NCBI GenBank assembly: GCA_051453625.1
Contig: JBOZIK010000001.1
Coordinates: 172,251,876 to 172,315,875, forward strand
From: Welwitschia mirabilis
Lineage: Eukaryota; Gnetophyta; Gnetopsida; Welwitschiales
Direction: 5' to 3'
Length of the DNA: 64,000 bases
The notes beneath the pieces are model-generated. The model was given only the letters and a program-made list of their open reading frames with translations, did not search any database and had not been told where the DNA came from. A program made the position numbers and the translations under genes. Position 1 is the first letter of the stretch; the number at the start of each line of letters is the position of its first letter. Positions 34,248 to 46,263 of the stretch are shown here, piece by piece.

Positions 34248-36089
34248 CATGGTTTACTTCTTTAAATTCCTCTACTCTTGCCTACTTTTTATTAGGATGA
34301 AGTCTAAGGGCCTTTTTTTAGTAATTTGACTTAATGATATTTAGTTAAGATATGTGAGAGATTCCTAGAGTTAAGAATGAACATCTCTTCATACTATAAA
34401 TTGTAGCTAGTAGGACTTTTCTTCTTATATGGTCCATATTGGAGGATTTAGAACCTAGGAGGATGAATAGGATTTTAAAAATTTATTAAATAACATTCAA
34501 AATTAAAATCCTTTACTTGAAAATGAATCACTGAAAAATTATTCATAAAAACTAAAACTATTTTTAAAAATAAAAATAATAGAAAGCATAAAAATACCAA
34601 TCAGAAACACATAATATTTATAATCATTCGGGAAGACCCCCTACGTCACTCTCGATGATCAGATTCTTATCAAGCTTAATCTAGATCTCTGTTAATATCT
34701 TCCAAGTATTATAGATTCACTTGTAACCTTTACAAATATACTTTTTCTAAAGGCTCAATCTCAACCTTTTGCAAGAAACTATAGTACTAATGATAGTATG
34801 CCCAAAATAATAGGTGTTACTTGATCTTTGGCTTAAGAATGGTATTAAATTATTTCTTGAGAAGATGATACAATCTGAGAGTAAAGAGCACTATGGATCT
34901 GATCATGTATGCAAAGATATCACAATTTTTCATTATTCTTTAATTAGGAATGATATGTCAAATGAGTACAATGAAAAATATCCACAAGATTCAAAAGTTC
35001 CAAAAGTTGTGATAGTGATTTAACTTATGGCAATTTATAGTGGAATACTTTTAGGATTTGTACAAGTGAAAAACTCTTGCAACAGACATAAAATGGCTAC
35101 ATAATAGCTATAAAAATTTACATTTTTACCATGACTAGTTGACCCCTCAAACATTTGATCAACTCCACTTGGTGCTGTCAATTAAATTGGTCACCCTTAT
35201 GTTATTTTAGTTGATCCAGTTTCTTATGGCTTCATTTCTAGTTGACCTCTTAGAATTTAGTCAACTGCCTATCTATTCATCCATATATCTATTCAATTAT
35301 TCACTTGATCTAGACAAAATCCATCATAGCTTTTTACTCTAGGTTTAGTTAACCCATTAGTAATCTAGTCGATCCCTTACTGATCGGCTACAAAGTATCA
35401 GATGCATAGTGATCAGGTCTAGATAATCTCTCAAACATCTAGTTGACCACTTAATAATCAGTGCAGAAGTATGGCGCTTAATTTCATAGGTCTGATTGAC
35501 CCCTCTAAACTTATTTATTTTTTATGTACTTTCTTTAGGTATAGTGGACCCCTTAGAAGTCCAGTTAACCCATTAAAAGAGTAATAGAACTTGATAGGCT
35601 TTAATATTAAAATGTGATAAACATTACTTCAACTTCTAACCTACAATGATCAATATTTTTTGCACAAGATACAACAAATTTCGCTTATATAAATATTAGT
35701 TCAACATCAATTGATAAATAATAATTCAATAATCTCCTCCTTTGACATTGATGAAAAACTTTTCTTAGTTAAGAAAATTATATTTGAAAAACCTTCCCCT
35801 CACAAAATGCCTATTAATCTTTGCAAAAATATTAAAAATTTTGTATCAAGTAAAGCATCTTAAAAAGTCTTTAATTTAAAAATTTAAAGAAAATTTGAAA
35901 TGACAAAAATATATATGATAGATAATACTTTTATATGATAGACAACATTTTGATCATAAATTATTGAATAATTATAAGATATATATGTAAATAGAGTTCA
36001 TAGTGAAGATAGATGTGCACTAAAAAAATTTGAGACACAAATTGTAGAGCATAAAAACAAGTGCATTTAACAAGTGTATTTCTATTACT
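34248..36089 (-). repeat. Redundant contig: second version of the SIRE-like 3' LTR and flanks
   Basis: It aligns with 32454-34147 followed by 36267-36414, a few percent diverged. Because the contigs on either side overlap by exactly 77 bases, this piece is probably the alternative allele of the same locus laid in series. Its LTR starts at 34440 and its polypurine tract is at about 35732. Confidence 0.75.
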
Positions 36090-36189
36090 NNNNNNNNNNN
36101 NNNNNNNNNNNNNNNNNNNNNNNNNNNNNNNNNNNNNNNNNNNNNNNNNNNNNNNNNNNNNNNNNNNNNNNNNNNNNNNNNNNNNNNNN
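36090..36189. other. Assembly gap, 100 N
   Basis: See the gap at 34148: the outer contigs overlap. Confidence 0.95.
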
Positions 36190-36580
36190 TTTTTAATTTA
36201 TGCTAAAATTTAAAGAAAATTTGAAATGCCAAAAATATATATGATAGATAATATTTTGATATGATAGACAACATTTTGATCATAAATTATTGAATAATTA
36301 TATGATGTATATGTAAATAGTGTTCATAGTAAAGATAGATGTGCACTAAAAAAATTTGAGGCCCAAATTGTAGAGCATAAAAACAAGTGCATTTAAGAAG
36401 TGTATTTCTATTACTTGAAAGATGAACATTACAATGAAAAGTTCTCATCAAAAGCAGATACATCTAAAAGAAATATAAGCAACAAACTAATTCTTCCCCT
36501 TTTGACATCAATGACAAAGAAGAGAAGAGACACTAGCATGCAAGAAAAAAAAAAGCATAGAAAGAGATCTAATCAGATTC

Positions 36581-37636
36581 CTATACTTCCTCCTCTTCTG
36601 ATTCTTCTTTAGAATCTTTTTCTTCTTTTTCTTTTTCTTCTTCAAATACCTTCCACGATGAGCTTCTCGCTTTGTCTGAGGTATTAGCAATCTCATATCC
36701 ACCTACAATTAAAGCTTCCTTCATGTGCCTGATGTGAAAGTCAATACGCCTCAAGTATGAAATAGTCTCTTTTGGTGAGACTTCCTTAGGAGAAGGAGAT
36801 TTAGAGGTCTTCTTTAATCTAGCAAAGATATGGATGTGAGACAATGTCACATACTTAATTGGTGACATGATGTAAGGATTTCAAGATTCTGATGAAATGA
36901 GATTCTATAATGATGACACATATTTTCAATTAACACAGACTGGAGTAGAGCTCTAGTTCTATGATACTCTAACTAAGAAATCACATTTTTCAATATAATA
37001 ATAAGGGCATTAATGAAATCCTATTTTCTACCCAGTACATAAAATATGGCCTATAGTTGAAGGTTATAGTTGAAGGCCTTATCTCAATAATCCACCAAAG
37101 GAAAGAAGTTATAAGTAAAAACTAAGTGAAGAAACCTATACTTTGGGACAAGCAAATAAGTAGAACTAATGTGCTTCTAGCTATGGAACTTACCACAAAT
37201 ATTCCCTATAACCTCTACTTTATCTTTCATGGAGTCATGAAGAGGCTAAAAATTCTCATAGTCTCCTCTTAGAAGATTAGTAATGGCAATAATAAAGTTT
37301 ATAGTCACTTTCTTTCTCTTTTCCAAAACAAGGATTTTAGAGGTTTTAGTATCAGCATTGTAAGAAGCATTACAATAAAACATCATAGTAAGAAAATAAT
37401 AAGAAAGACCTGAAATATCAAAAAAAATACAATAGATACATATCTCACAAGAGTTGGATTACATTTCTGAGCTTCCTAAGCTTTGAAGTAACAATAGATC
37501 TTTCTTGGAAAACTGACTTCTTCTCAAACTTCTCCCAGAACTTGTCTAAATATTCATTAGACATGCCCTGGTAGAAAAATTAAGGATCTCTACTAGCAGC
37601 CTCCTTTATCCTTTTCTTAGAGGATCCTTCAGTCAT
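36581..37636 (-). pseudogene. Extra ORF between copia pol and 3' LTR, resembling the putative plant transposon protein family
   Basis: On the minus strand an ATG at 37636 opens MTEGSSKKR, followed by FYQGMSNEYLDKFWEKF, TKTSKILVLEK, STYLLVPKYRFLHLVFTYN and LLQSVLIENMCHHYRISF, spread over two or three frames with several TAG and TAA stops. The last 95 codons (36581-36868) are open: they start MSPIKYVTLSHIHIF and end in a Glu/Lys-rich tail (EEEKEKEEKDSKEESEEEE). The pattern, a helical domain with LVPKYR and a later R-x-LL-x2-VLIE block, resembles the putative plant transposon protein domain often found next to retroelements; this is recognition from memory. SIRE elements carry an env-like ORF in this place, and I see no signal peptide or clear membrane segment here. 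Non-functional as it stands. Confidence 0.5.
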
Positions 37637-37984
37637 TGCAATTACTTAATAAGAGTTTAAAGATAAGAAAAGTCTCGAAAAAGACACTAGATCTGAAGAA
37701 GAAAGGTGGCTAGAAAATAATGAAATGGCCACTTGATTTTAAAGAGACAATTGATTAGGTTGATTTTGATAAATAAATCATGTTCATAAATAATACCTTT
37801 ACACTATAATCCTATAAGTCTAGTTAACTAGTTTGAGGTTTGATCAACCCATCAAGATGTGGGTCTATAGTACTATTAGGGTCTTAGCGACCAGACTTTT
37901 AGGCTAGTCAACCAACCACCTTGAGTTGATCAAATCATAAATTCAATTAATAAACTTATAGTTAGCCAAGGGATAGTGAGAAAA

Positions 37985-40890
37985 TCCTTAATTCACTTCA
38001 AAGACAAAGAAAATTATCAAAGTTTAGGGGTTTAGTAAAGATATCTACTAGTTAATGATCTGTACTAACAAAATTCATAGTAATGTTTTCTTTTTCAAAT
38101 TAATCTCTTAAAAGTAATGTTTTAGTTTAATGTTTTTTATTCTAGAGTGCTAAACAGGATTTTTAGAAATATTTATAGTAATAGTATTATCACAAAAATA
38201 TGAACATGTTCAGAATTTACACTAAAGTTTTTTAACATTTCCTTCATCCAAAGGAGATGAGCACAATAACTTCCTTCTGTAATATATTTAGCTTATGCTA
38301 TTAAAAGTTATATTGAATTTTACTTTTTTCTTGCTTATCCTACTAAACATTATCTAATAAAAAATAATTACCAGTTGTGCTTTATTTATTATCCTCACAT
38401 TTGGCTCAATTTGCATCACTAAAACCTGCAAGTTTAAAGGATGTCTCCATAGAATACAATAAACCATTATCATATGTATCTTTCATATATCTAATTATTC
38501 TTTTTATTACTTATAGATGTGATTCTTTTGGTTGGTTTACTATTTTGCACATACTCTAATACTAAACATAATATCTGGTTTACTTATAATCAAATATAGT
38601 AAACTTCCAATCATACTCTTATAAAGTTTCTAATCTACTAATTTTTCATTTTCATCCAAAATGACTTTATAATATGTTAACATAGGAGTGTCAGTTGTTT
38701 TAGCATTATTCAATCCAACATGTTTAATTAAATATTTTGAATATTTAAATTGAGAAATAAATATTTCATTCTTTATTTTCTTAATTTGTAATCCAAGAAA
38801 TGTTTTCACTTCATAAAGCATTCTCATTTCAAAATGTGTTATCATAATTGTAGTAAATTCTTTTGATAATCCTTGATTAGAGGCATCAAATATGATATCA
38901 TTTACATAAATTTATATAATGATAAAATCTTTTTTTAAATTCTTAACGAATAAAGTATTATCTACCATTTCACGAATATAACCATTGTCATTTAAAAGTA
39001 ACTAACTTTTCATACCAAGACCTTGGAGCTTACTTCAATCCATACATAGCCTTCTTAAGCCTATAAACATGATCATATTTAGGAGGATTTACAAACCCTT
39101 GTGATTACTGTACATAAACTTCTTTATTTAGAGTTTCATTTAAGAATTCACTCTTTACATCCATTTAATACACTTTGAAATTTTTAAAGGCTACAAATGA
39201 TAAAAATATTCTAATGTTATTAAGTCTTGCAACTGGAGCAAATGTGTCACCTACATCAATTCCTTCCCTTTGGTTGTAGCCTTATGCTACTAATATTGCT
39301 CTATTTTTAACAATATTATTTTTTCATCACATTTGTTCTTAAAGATATACTTAGTTCAAATCACATTTTTATCTTTTAGCCTTTCTACAAGCTTTCAAAC
39401 ATCATTTCTCTTAAACTATTTTAATTCATCTTGCATAGCCATCATTCTTCATGAGATTTAGCTTCTTTAAATTTCTTAGGTTATATTTGTGAAACATAAC
39501 AAATATAAGCACAGAAATTTTTCATAAAGCTCTTTTTCTTTATATTTGAGATAACTTCTCCAATAATAGACCTTAAAGGGTTATCTTTTAGATCTTTAAA
39601 CGTTTTTGTTATCGCTTCTTTTATAGGAACTTCTTCTTTTAAGTAGACACTACTTCAGCTGTGGGGCTACTTGGAGATATATCTTCTTCATCATTTGAAT
39701 AAATAGGCCTTATGCCAACATTATCAATTTGCATATTTATTGATTCTTCTATAGTTAAAATTATCTTATTGAAAACATGATAAGCTCTACTTCTTGTTGA
39801 ATATCCCAAAAATATAGCTTCATTATCCTTAGACTTAAATTTTCTTAGATGTTTTTTGTTTCTTAGTACATAACATTTAATTTCAAAGACTTTAAAATAA
39901 GAGACATTTGGTTGTCTTCCTTTTTATAACTTATATATCATTTTATCCATATTGAATCTAAGATACCCTCTATTAATGATATAACATGTAGTACTAATAG
40001 CCTCAGCCCAAAATGATTTTGGAACCTCCTTGTCATTTAACATAGTTATTGCCATTTTTTGGAGGACTCTATTCTTTCTTTCAATAATACTATGTTTTTA
40101 TTATGTTTTAGGAGTTAAAAATTGGTGATCAATTTCATTGTCAATGCAATAATTATCAAAATAATGATTTTTAAATTCACCACCTTGATCACTTCTTCTT
40201 TTCTTTATGGTATCTCCTTTCTCATTTGGAATTTTGCTGCATATCTCAATCCAATGTTTGTTAGTTTAAGATTTATTTGATAGAAACACAATCGATGTAT
40301 ATCTAGAGAAATCATCAATCATAGTAAGAAAATAACATTTACCTCTTAAACTTTAAGTTTGAGTGGGACCTACAAAGTCCACATGAATAAGTTCTAATGG
40401 CATAGTTGTGGAAACTTGGTTTTTACTCTTATGTGATGTTCTTATTTGTTTTTCCTTTTGGCACACATCACATAAACCATGTTTTTTAATATTTATTTTT
40501 GAAATACCTCTAATAATTTCTTTACAAATAATTATTTTTAATTAATCATAATTACTAGACCTAAACATTTATGCCAAGGCTCTTCTTGAGTAACATCATT
40601 TGTTTTTTCATGTAAAATTTCACATTTATACCTATGTAAAATGACCTTATGACTTTTGTCACAAACTTGGCTCATACTCAATAAATTATGCTTTAAATCA
40701 TTGACATATAAAAATTCATTTATTATAGATATGTTACCTCCATTGATGCTTTTGATTCCTTTAATTCTTGCTCTTTCATTATCATTAAAGGTAACTTATT
40801 GTCCATCGAAGTTATTTAGTTATTTAAATCAAGACTTGTCTCCCATCATATGTCAAGAGTAGCCACTGTCCAAATACTAGCTAGTACCAT
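37985..40890 (-). pseudogene. pol: SIRE-like copia pol: protease, integrase, reverse transcriptase, RNase H
   Basis: The protease shows LDSG with the DSG codons intact (40862-40870), then LYVNDLKHNLLSMSQVC. The integrase zinc region has LCDVCQKEK. The core has all three catalytic residues: Asp in HVDFVGP (40378-40380), Asp in RSDQGGEF (40188-40190) and Glu in IIERKNR (40080-40082). The reverse transcriptase has MDVKSEFLNE, then VYRLKKAMYGLK and IYVNDIIFDA at 38897-38908, where YVDD has become YVND, a loss of a metal-binding Asp. FLGLQIKK follows at 38780. RNase H is recognisable by MIGSLLYLI, DIMFS, FSDAN, and by CAHLLWMKEML to about 38200, then SRYLY before the end near 37985. Stops are fewer than in the plus copia, but reverse transcriptase is dead. 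Confidence 0.88.
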
Positions 40891-41206
40891 TTAAAATTTT
40901 AAAAGCTATTTGAATGAAAATACATTCTAAATCATTAGCTTTTACCCACTTAGTTTTTTTTGACTAATGTGGTACACCTCCATTTCGAATAAATTTAAAT
41001 GAAAAGGAGCTAATTGGATTTGAAAATAACATCAATTTTTTAGTATTGCAAAAAAGTTTTGAATGATTTAACTTACCACAAAAATAATAAGTAACTTTAG
41101 AAATGAACTTATTTTAGTAAGTTGCTTATTTTTGCTAACATTATAGTCTTTGGAGAACAAAATCAATACCTAGATTATTATGAATAGGTTTTTAAAATCC
41201 AATTAT

Positions 41207-42544
41207 TTATTTCAATTTAGATAAATCATAAGAAAATATATTAACAAAATAAGATAAAACTTTTACTAGAAGTATAAGATTGAAATTTTTAGATTTGATC
41301 ATTTTGTACTTTAATTTCATTTCCTCCTTTTCTTTAGTAAGATATTTAACAATTTTGTTTAGATCATTTATGTACTTTGCCAACTTTTCACGTTCCAAGT
41401 ATAGATCCTGACAGGTATCTTTGAGCTCATCCTAATCTTCTTTAATAACATCTAAATCACCAAGTTCTAATGTGCTAGATAAGTTCTATAATGGAGGCAC
41501 AATTACCATGAAAGAGAGTCTTATATTCCCATCTAAATCTTGGCCTAAAATACTATCATAATCCTCATTTACATTATTGCATTGTGTAATGAACAACGAT
41601 GTTTTCAATTTTTTTGTTTTCTCTTATTATTCAAACACTCATTTGCCATGTGTCCAAAGCCTTTACATGCATAGCATTGGATATCTTTTTCTTTGTCTCA
41701 ATCATTCTTGTACTTTGAGTGTTCTCTTCTTATACCTCTACTTGACTCATATTTCTTCTTTATTTTGTGTAAGAATTTCTTAAATCTTCTTGCTAGAAAA
41801 ACAAATCTATCATTAATTAGATTTTCGTCTAATTTCTCTGATTTATACTCTTCCTACACATACTTTTAAGCAATACCTTTCTTGTTATCTTTAAAAAATT
41901 TTAATTCATATGTTTACAAATTACCTTGGAGCTCTTCTAATACCATTACATTGACATTCTTACTTTCTTCGATTATTATGACTTTTAGTTTAAATAACTT
42001 TGGAAGGAATCTTATAACCTTTCAAATCATTTTTTCTTCATCTAATCTTTCATCTAGACTTTATATGAAATTGATAATGCTAGAAATTCTAACAAAGAAC
42101 TCGATAAAGTCTCCTCCTCATCCATATAAATGTCTTCAAATTTTAAAATAAGCATTTGCTGTTTGGTTTACTTAACTATGGATGTTCCTTTATGTATGAC
42201 TTCAAGAATATATCACACCTTCTTTACATGTTTAAAATTTACAGTCCATTTGAATTTATCTATACAAACTATATAAAATATAGCATTAAGAGCACAAGCA
42301 TCTATGGTAGCTTTGTATCTATTGATGGGATTCCATTAGTCTTAAGTTTTTGAAACTAAAATGGTATTAGCATTAACATCAATTTTTGCTAAAGTAGGCA
42401 TAGTATATCCTTTTAAATAACTTCTTTAACGTGCACATCTAGAGATCTAAGAAAGATTCTCATTTCAGCTTTCCAATAAACATAATTTGATCCATTAAAT
42501 ATAGGTGAATAATAAGTGGATAAACCATTAGTAGGATAACTCAT
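41207..42544 (-). pseudogene. gag: SIRE-like copia gag with zinc knuckle
   Basis: The minus-strand ATG at 42544 opens MSYPTNGLSTYYSPIFNGSN, followed by YVYWKAEMRIFLRSLD, the N-terminal gag signature with the Trp kept. The middle is frame-shifted; VIIEESKN-like and RRFKKFLH segments are visible. The zinc knuckle at 41635-41676 is intact: CYACKGFGHMANEC, CX2CX4HX4C. Downstream, 41207-41398 encodes a Lys/Glu-rich coiled-coil-like tail (NDLNKIVKYLTKEKEEMKLKYK). The plus-strand frames at 41882-42353 are antisense shadows of this gag. A second version lies at 46264-47171. Confidence 0.85.
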
Positions 42545-42595
42545 TTCGGATTTTAGAGTTTATATATGTTAAAATATTAACAGAAAGTCAATGAA

Positions 42596-42607
42596 GCTCT
42601 AATACCA
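42596..42607 (-). other. Primer-binding site of SIRE-like copia
   Basis: On the minus strand TGGTATTAGAGC, one C-to-T change from the initiator-Met site, two bases after the 5' LTR. Confidence 0.85.
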
Positions 42608-42609
42608 AA

Positions 42610-43926
42610 TGTAGGAACAAGAATCCTAGAGGGGGATTAAATAGGATTCTAAAAATTTATTGAATAATCTTCAAAATAAAATTAATTTGCTTGAAAATGA
42701 ATCAATACAAACTTATGCATGAAAACTAAAAGTATTCTAAAAACTGAAAATAATAGGGACTACAAAAATATTAATCAAAAGGACATGATATTTATAGTGG
42801 TTTAGGAAAACCCCCTACTCCAACCTTGACCATCAGCTTCATACCAAGCTTGAGTCAGATCTCCATTAATCTATTCTAGATATTATATATTCACTTGTAA
42901 TCTTTAAAAATAGACTTTTTATAAAGGCTTAGTCTTAATATTTTGCAAGAAAGCATAGCATTGATGATAGTATTCCCAAAAGCACAAGTATCACTTGATC
43001 TTTAGCTAAAAAATGTATTAGAACACTTCTTCAAAAGATGATACAATTTAAGAATAAAGAGTGTTATAGATTTTATTGTGTATGTAAAGATACCATAGTT
43101 TTTGATTTGTATTTAGTTAAGAATGAGATGCTAAATGAATATAATGAAAAATATCTACAAGATTCAAAATTTCTAAAAGTTGTAATAGTGATTTAACTTA
43201 TGAAATATATAGTATAAAAGTTTTAGGATTTTTTACAAGTAAAAAACTCTTTTAACAAACATAAAACGGCTACATAACAACTATAAAAATTTGTATTTCT
43301 TTTATAGCAGGTTAATCCCTCAAATATCTAGTCAATCTTACCTAGTATTGTTAATTAAATTAGTCATCCTTATGTTCTTTTAGTTGACATAGTTTTTTAT
43401 GGCTCCATGTCTAATAAATTCATTAGGGTCTGGTTAACCATCTATTTGGTTGCCTACATATCTATTTAGTTACCTACATGACACAAATAAAATCCATCAT
43501 AATTTTCTACTCTAGGTATGATTGATTCCTCAGTAATTTAATCAAGCCCTTGCTAATCAGCTAGGAAGTATCAGATGCATAGTTCTTAGGTTTGGTTGAC
43601 CCCTTAGATGTCTAATCAATCCCTTGACAATTAGTGCAGAAGTATGATGTTCAAATTCATAGGTTTAGTTAACTTCTTAAATGTTCATTCAATCCTTTTG
43701 AATTTAGTTTTTTTCTATTTGATTGCTTTAGGTGTAGTTGATACCTTAAAAGTCTGGTCGACCCCTCAAAATGTTACAAAACTTGACATGCTTCAAAATA
43801 AAAATGTGATAAACATTACTTTAACTTCTAGCCTATAAGTAATCAATATTTAATATATAAGATATAAAAAAATTTTGCTATATAAAAACGTTATTTTAAT
43901 ATTAATTATTAAATAATAATTAAACA
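42610..43926 (-). repeat. 5' LTR of SIRE-like copia
   Basis: Plus-strand ends are TGTAGGAAC and TTAAACA; 1317 bases. It aligns with 32645-33933 at lower identity than expected for a young insertion, so the element is old. The second version at 47237-48553 has the same length. Confidence 0.75.
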
Positions 43927-43931
43927 CATGT

Positions 43932-46163
43932 TAATCTCCTCATTGTTTTCTTAATTTCCTTATTCAAAGGAGGAATCTAAATGGGGTTTGAAATCTATTC
44001 CCCTATTATGTTTCGGACTAACATCCTTCTTTTAAGGGAGGTCCTCTTCTCCTTGCCCTAGATGTAGATGCTCCTCTTCCTATACTTTGACTAGAGGTTA
44101 TTCCTAAATTGGTGCCTCTTCTTGCACTAGGGTGGAACTACTTCCTCTATAAGAGCATCTTAGGATAGGGGTGGAATTGCTCCTTTCTAAGAATAGGGGC
44201 TTTTCAATTTATTCCCTCTTTCACATTAAGGACCCTTATCATTCTTGTATCTTTTCGTCTTTCTTCCTCTGGGATTCTAAGTCTCCTTTAAGGTATTTCA
44301 CTATGATAAATAATAAAAGGAGGCTCTCTCACCTTAAAGTCCCATATGGCTCTTCACAAAGCCAAAACAAAACCCGAGTGCCTTATAAAGTATTTTTCTT
44401 GTAGTGTCTAGATGAAGAAATATAGTAAGTTAGCTTAATTTCCTAGGTCTAAGTCATTAAAAAAGGCAAAATGCAGTTTTAAAAGCTTTGAACAAAATTG
44501 GATCTAGATGAAGTACTAGTCAACCATCTTTACACATACTCCCCATGGGTGTGGAAGCTCCTTGTGGCTAATATGATCATTTGACAAATTAGGGATGCCT
44601 CTTAAGAATATATGAGAGGCCTTCTTTTATCCTATGCTATTAAAAGGGATTCTTTCTATTACCATAGGAATATCGAACAAGAAAGAAAGGGTGACTTCAA
44701 TAACTTTATTTAGTGGTCATCTAAAAGTGGTTCTTTGTCCTCTCCATATTTTATAGAATATTATAATATTATCCTAGGCTCTCTTTTTAGTCTGTGTAAA
44801 AATGTTTCCTAGCCTAGTACTTATATCTTGTCCCAAAGGACAGGGAACCCTTTGAAGAAGCTCAGGTATGATGGCTTAAATATTGGCATAACCCCCATGG
44901 TAGCCTTAATTTTAGAGTGGTAACATTTGATTTTTCTATTGGTATTGATGGGAAATGGAAGGGGGGCATTATCAAAGATCACTTCATTATAAGTATTTCA
45001 TATCTAACATAATGTCAAGTGTATCCCATCTTTTAAGAATGTCTTAGTTACATTCTTGGTATTGTAATAATTATTCATTAATTTCATTAACTGTAAGATT
45101 CATTTGCATTGATGAAATAGGTGTTGTACATATTCTTGACTTGCTTGATAAATTGGAAAATTGAGAGATACCTGAATGCTACACTTAAGTAATTAGTCTC
45201 TTATCAATAACTAATTATGATTCTTTAACTAGCAGAAATTCTTAATTTTGTTTGGATTTTATCCCTTCCAAACACTTTTGTAGGCCTTTTTTTTTAATAT
45301 TTATTAATGAGTATCATTTTGAATATGTCTTCATTAGAGATGTCTAGCTCTATCAGGTTTATTCTAGTCTTGTAATATTTTTTTAGAGGTAAGAATCCTC
45401 TTCTCCTATGCTCTGGCTTGGGTACTTATAATTGATCAGATCACTCCAAGGTTAACCATTCTTGATAAGTCTTTCATGGACTCTATGAACTCCAGTGAGG
45501 AGATAATCCTCTGTATTCTAAATTTCCTTGCCTCCTTCCTACTTAGGATGAGCAATGAGCTCACACTTACAAAGTTGAATGTGTCTTCTGTCTTTACCTC
45601 CTAACCAAATTAAGTCTTTCATAATTTTGTTGATGTTTCAATTATAAATTTATGGGGAACAATAATAGAGGCTATGCACCTAAAGGATGCTATGAAAAAG
45701 ATATTTGCATAGATGATCTTGGCTTTAGAGAAGAGAAATTTATTCTACTAAGAATTTCATTTTCTTTAAATTGACTCTAAAATGAAGTTCTAAGTTAAAG
45801 ACGTATGCTAATTTCTAAGAGGTATTCTAAGATAGATGTATTGAAGATTTCCTATTTTGACATTTAAAATTCTAGTGATTTTGCCCTTCTAGTGGTGATT
45901 TTGCTAATGATGTAAATTTTAGATTTATTCTAATTAGTTCGAAGTCCTATGACATCTACAAAGAAATTCTTGGAGTTCTTGATAATTCTAGCTTACTGAT
46001 ATAAGGCTTTAGTTATAATCGTAATGTCATTTACATAGTGATTGTTGAAGAACATTTTAATTCTATTTTAATTCCTATGACTTCATTACTTCTAATAAAT
46101 CCCTATAAAACATTAAGAACAAATAAAAAAGATATGAGAATAATGGATCTCCTTGTCTTAATA
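43932..46163 (-). repeat. LINE 3' region, first version, cut by gap
   Basis: Aligns with 48559-50804. It includes reverse transcriptase motif C as YVND (46026-46037) and the region after it with many stops. Together with 41636-43931 it forms one of two serial versions of the same roughly 4.5 kb. Confidence 0.75.
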
Positions 46164-46263
46164 NNNNNNNNNNNNNNNNNNNNNNNNNNNNNNNNNNNNN
46201 NNNNNNNNNNNNNNNNNNNNNNNNNNNNNNNNNNNNNNNNNNNNNNNNNNNNNNNNNNNNNNN
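46164..46263. other. Assembly gap, 100 N
   Basis: The contig to its right starts with 77 bases (46264-46340) identical to 41636-41712 and differs at the 78th. Confidence 0.95.

Larger units (their letters stand above)
32645..43926 (-). mobile_element. SIRE-like Ty1/copia retrotransposon, minus strand, both LTRs
   Basis: On the minus strand the order is 5' LTR (43926-42610), primer site, gag, protease, integrase, reverse transcriptase, RNase H, an extra ORF, polypurine tract and 3' LTR (33933-32645). The polypurine tract and the extra ORF after pol are typical of the SIRE/Maximus lineage. Possible target duplications are CATAT (32640-32644) and CATGT (43927-43931), one transition apart. The assembled length includes a redundant contig (34148-36189); without it the element is about 9.2 kb, normal for the lineage. 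Confidence 0.8.

Noticed and set aside
33018-35023. Two similar 69-codon ORFs (33018-33227 and 34814-35023) that look like a conserved small gene
   Set aside because: They lie in two versions of the same LTR; similarity reflects the redundant contig, not selection.
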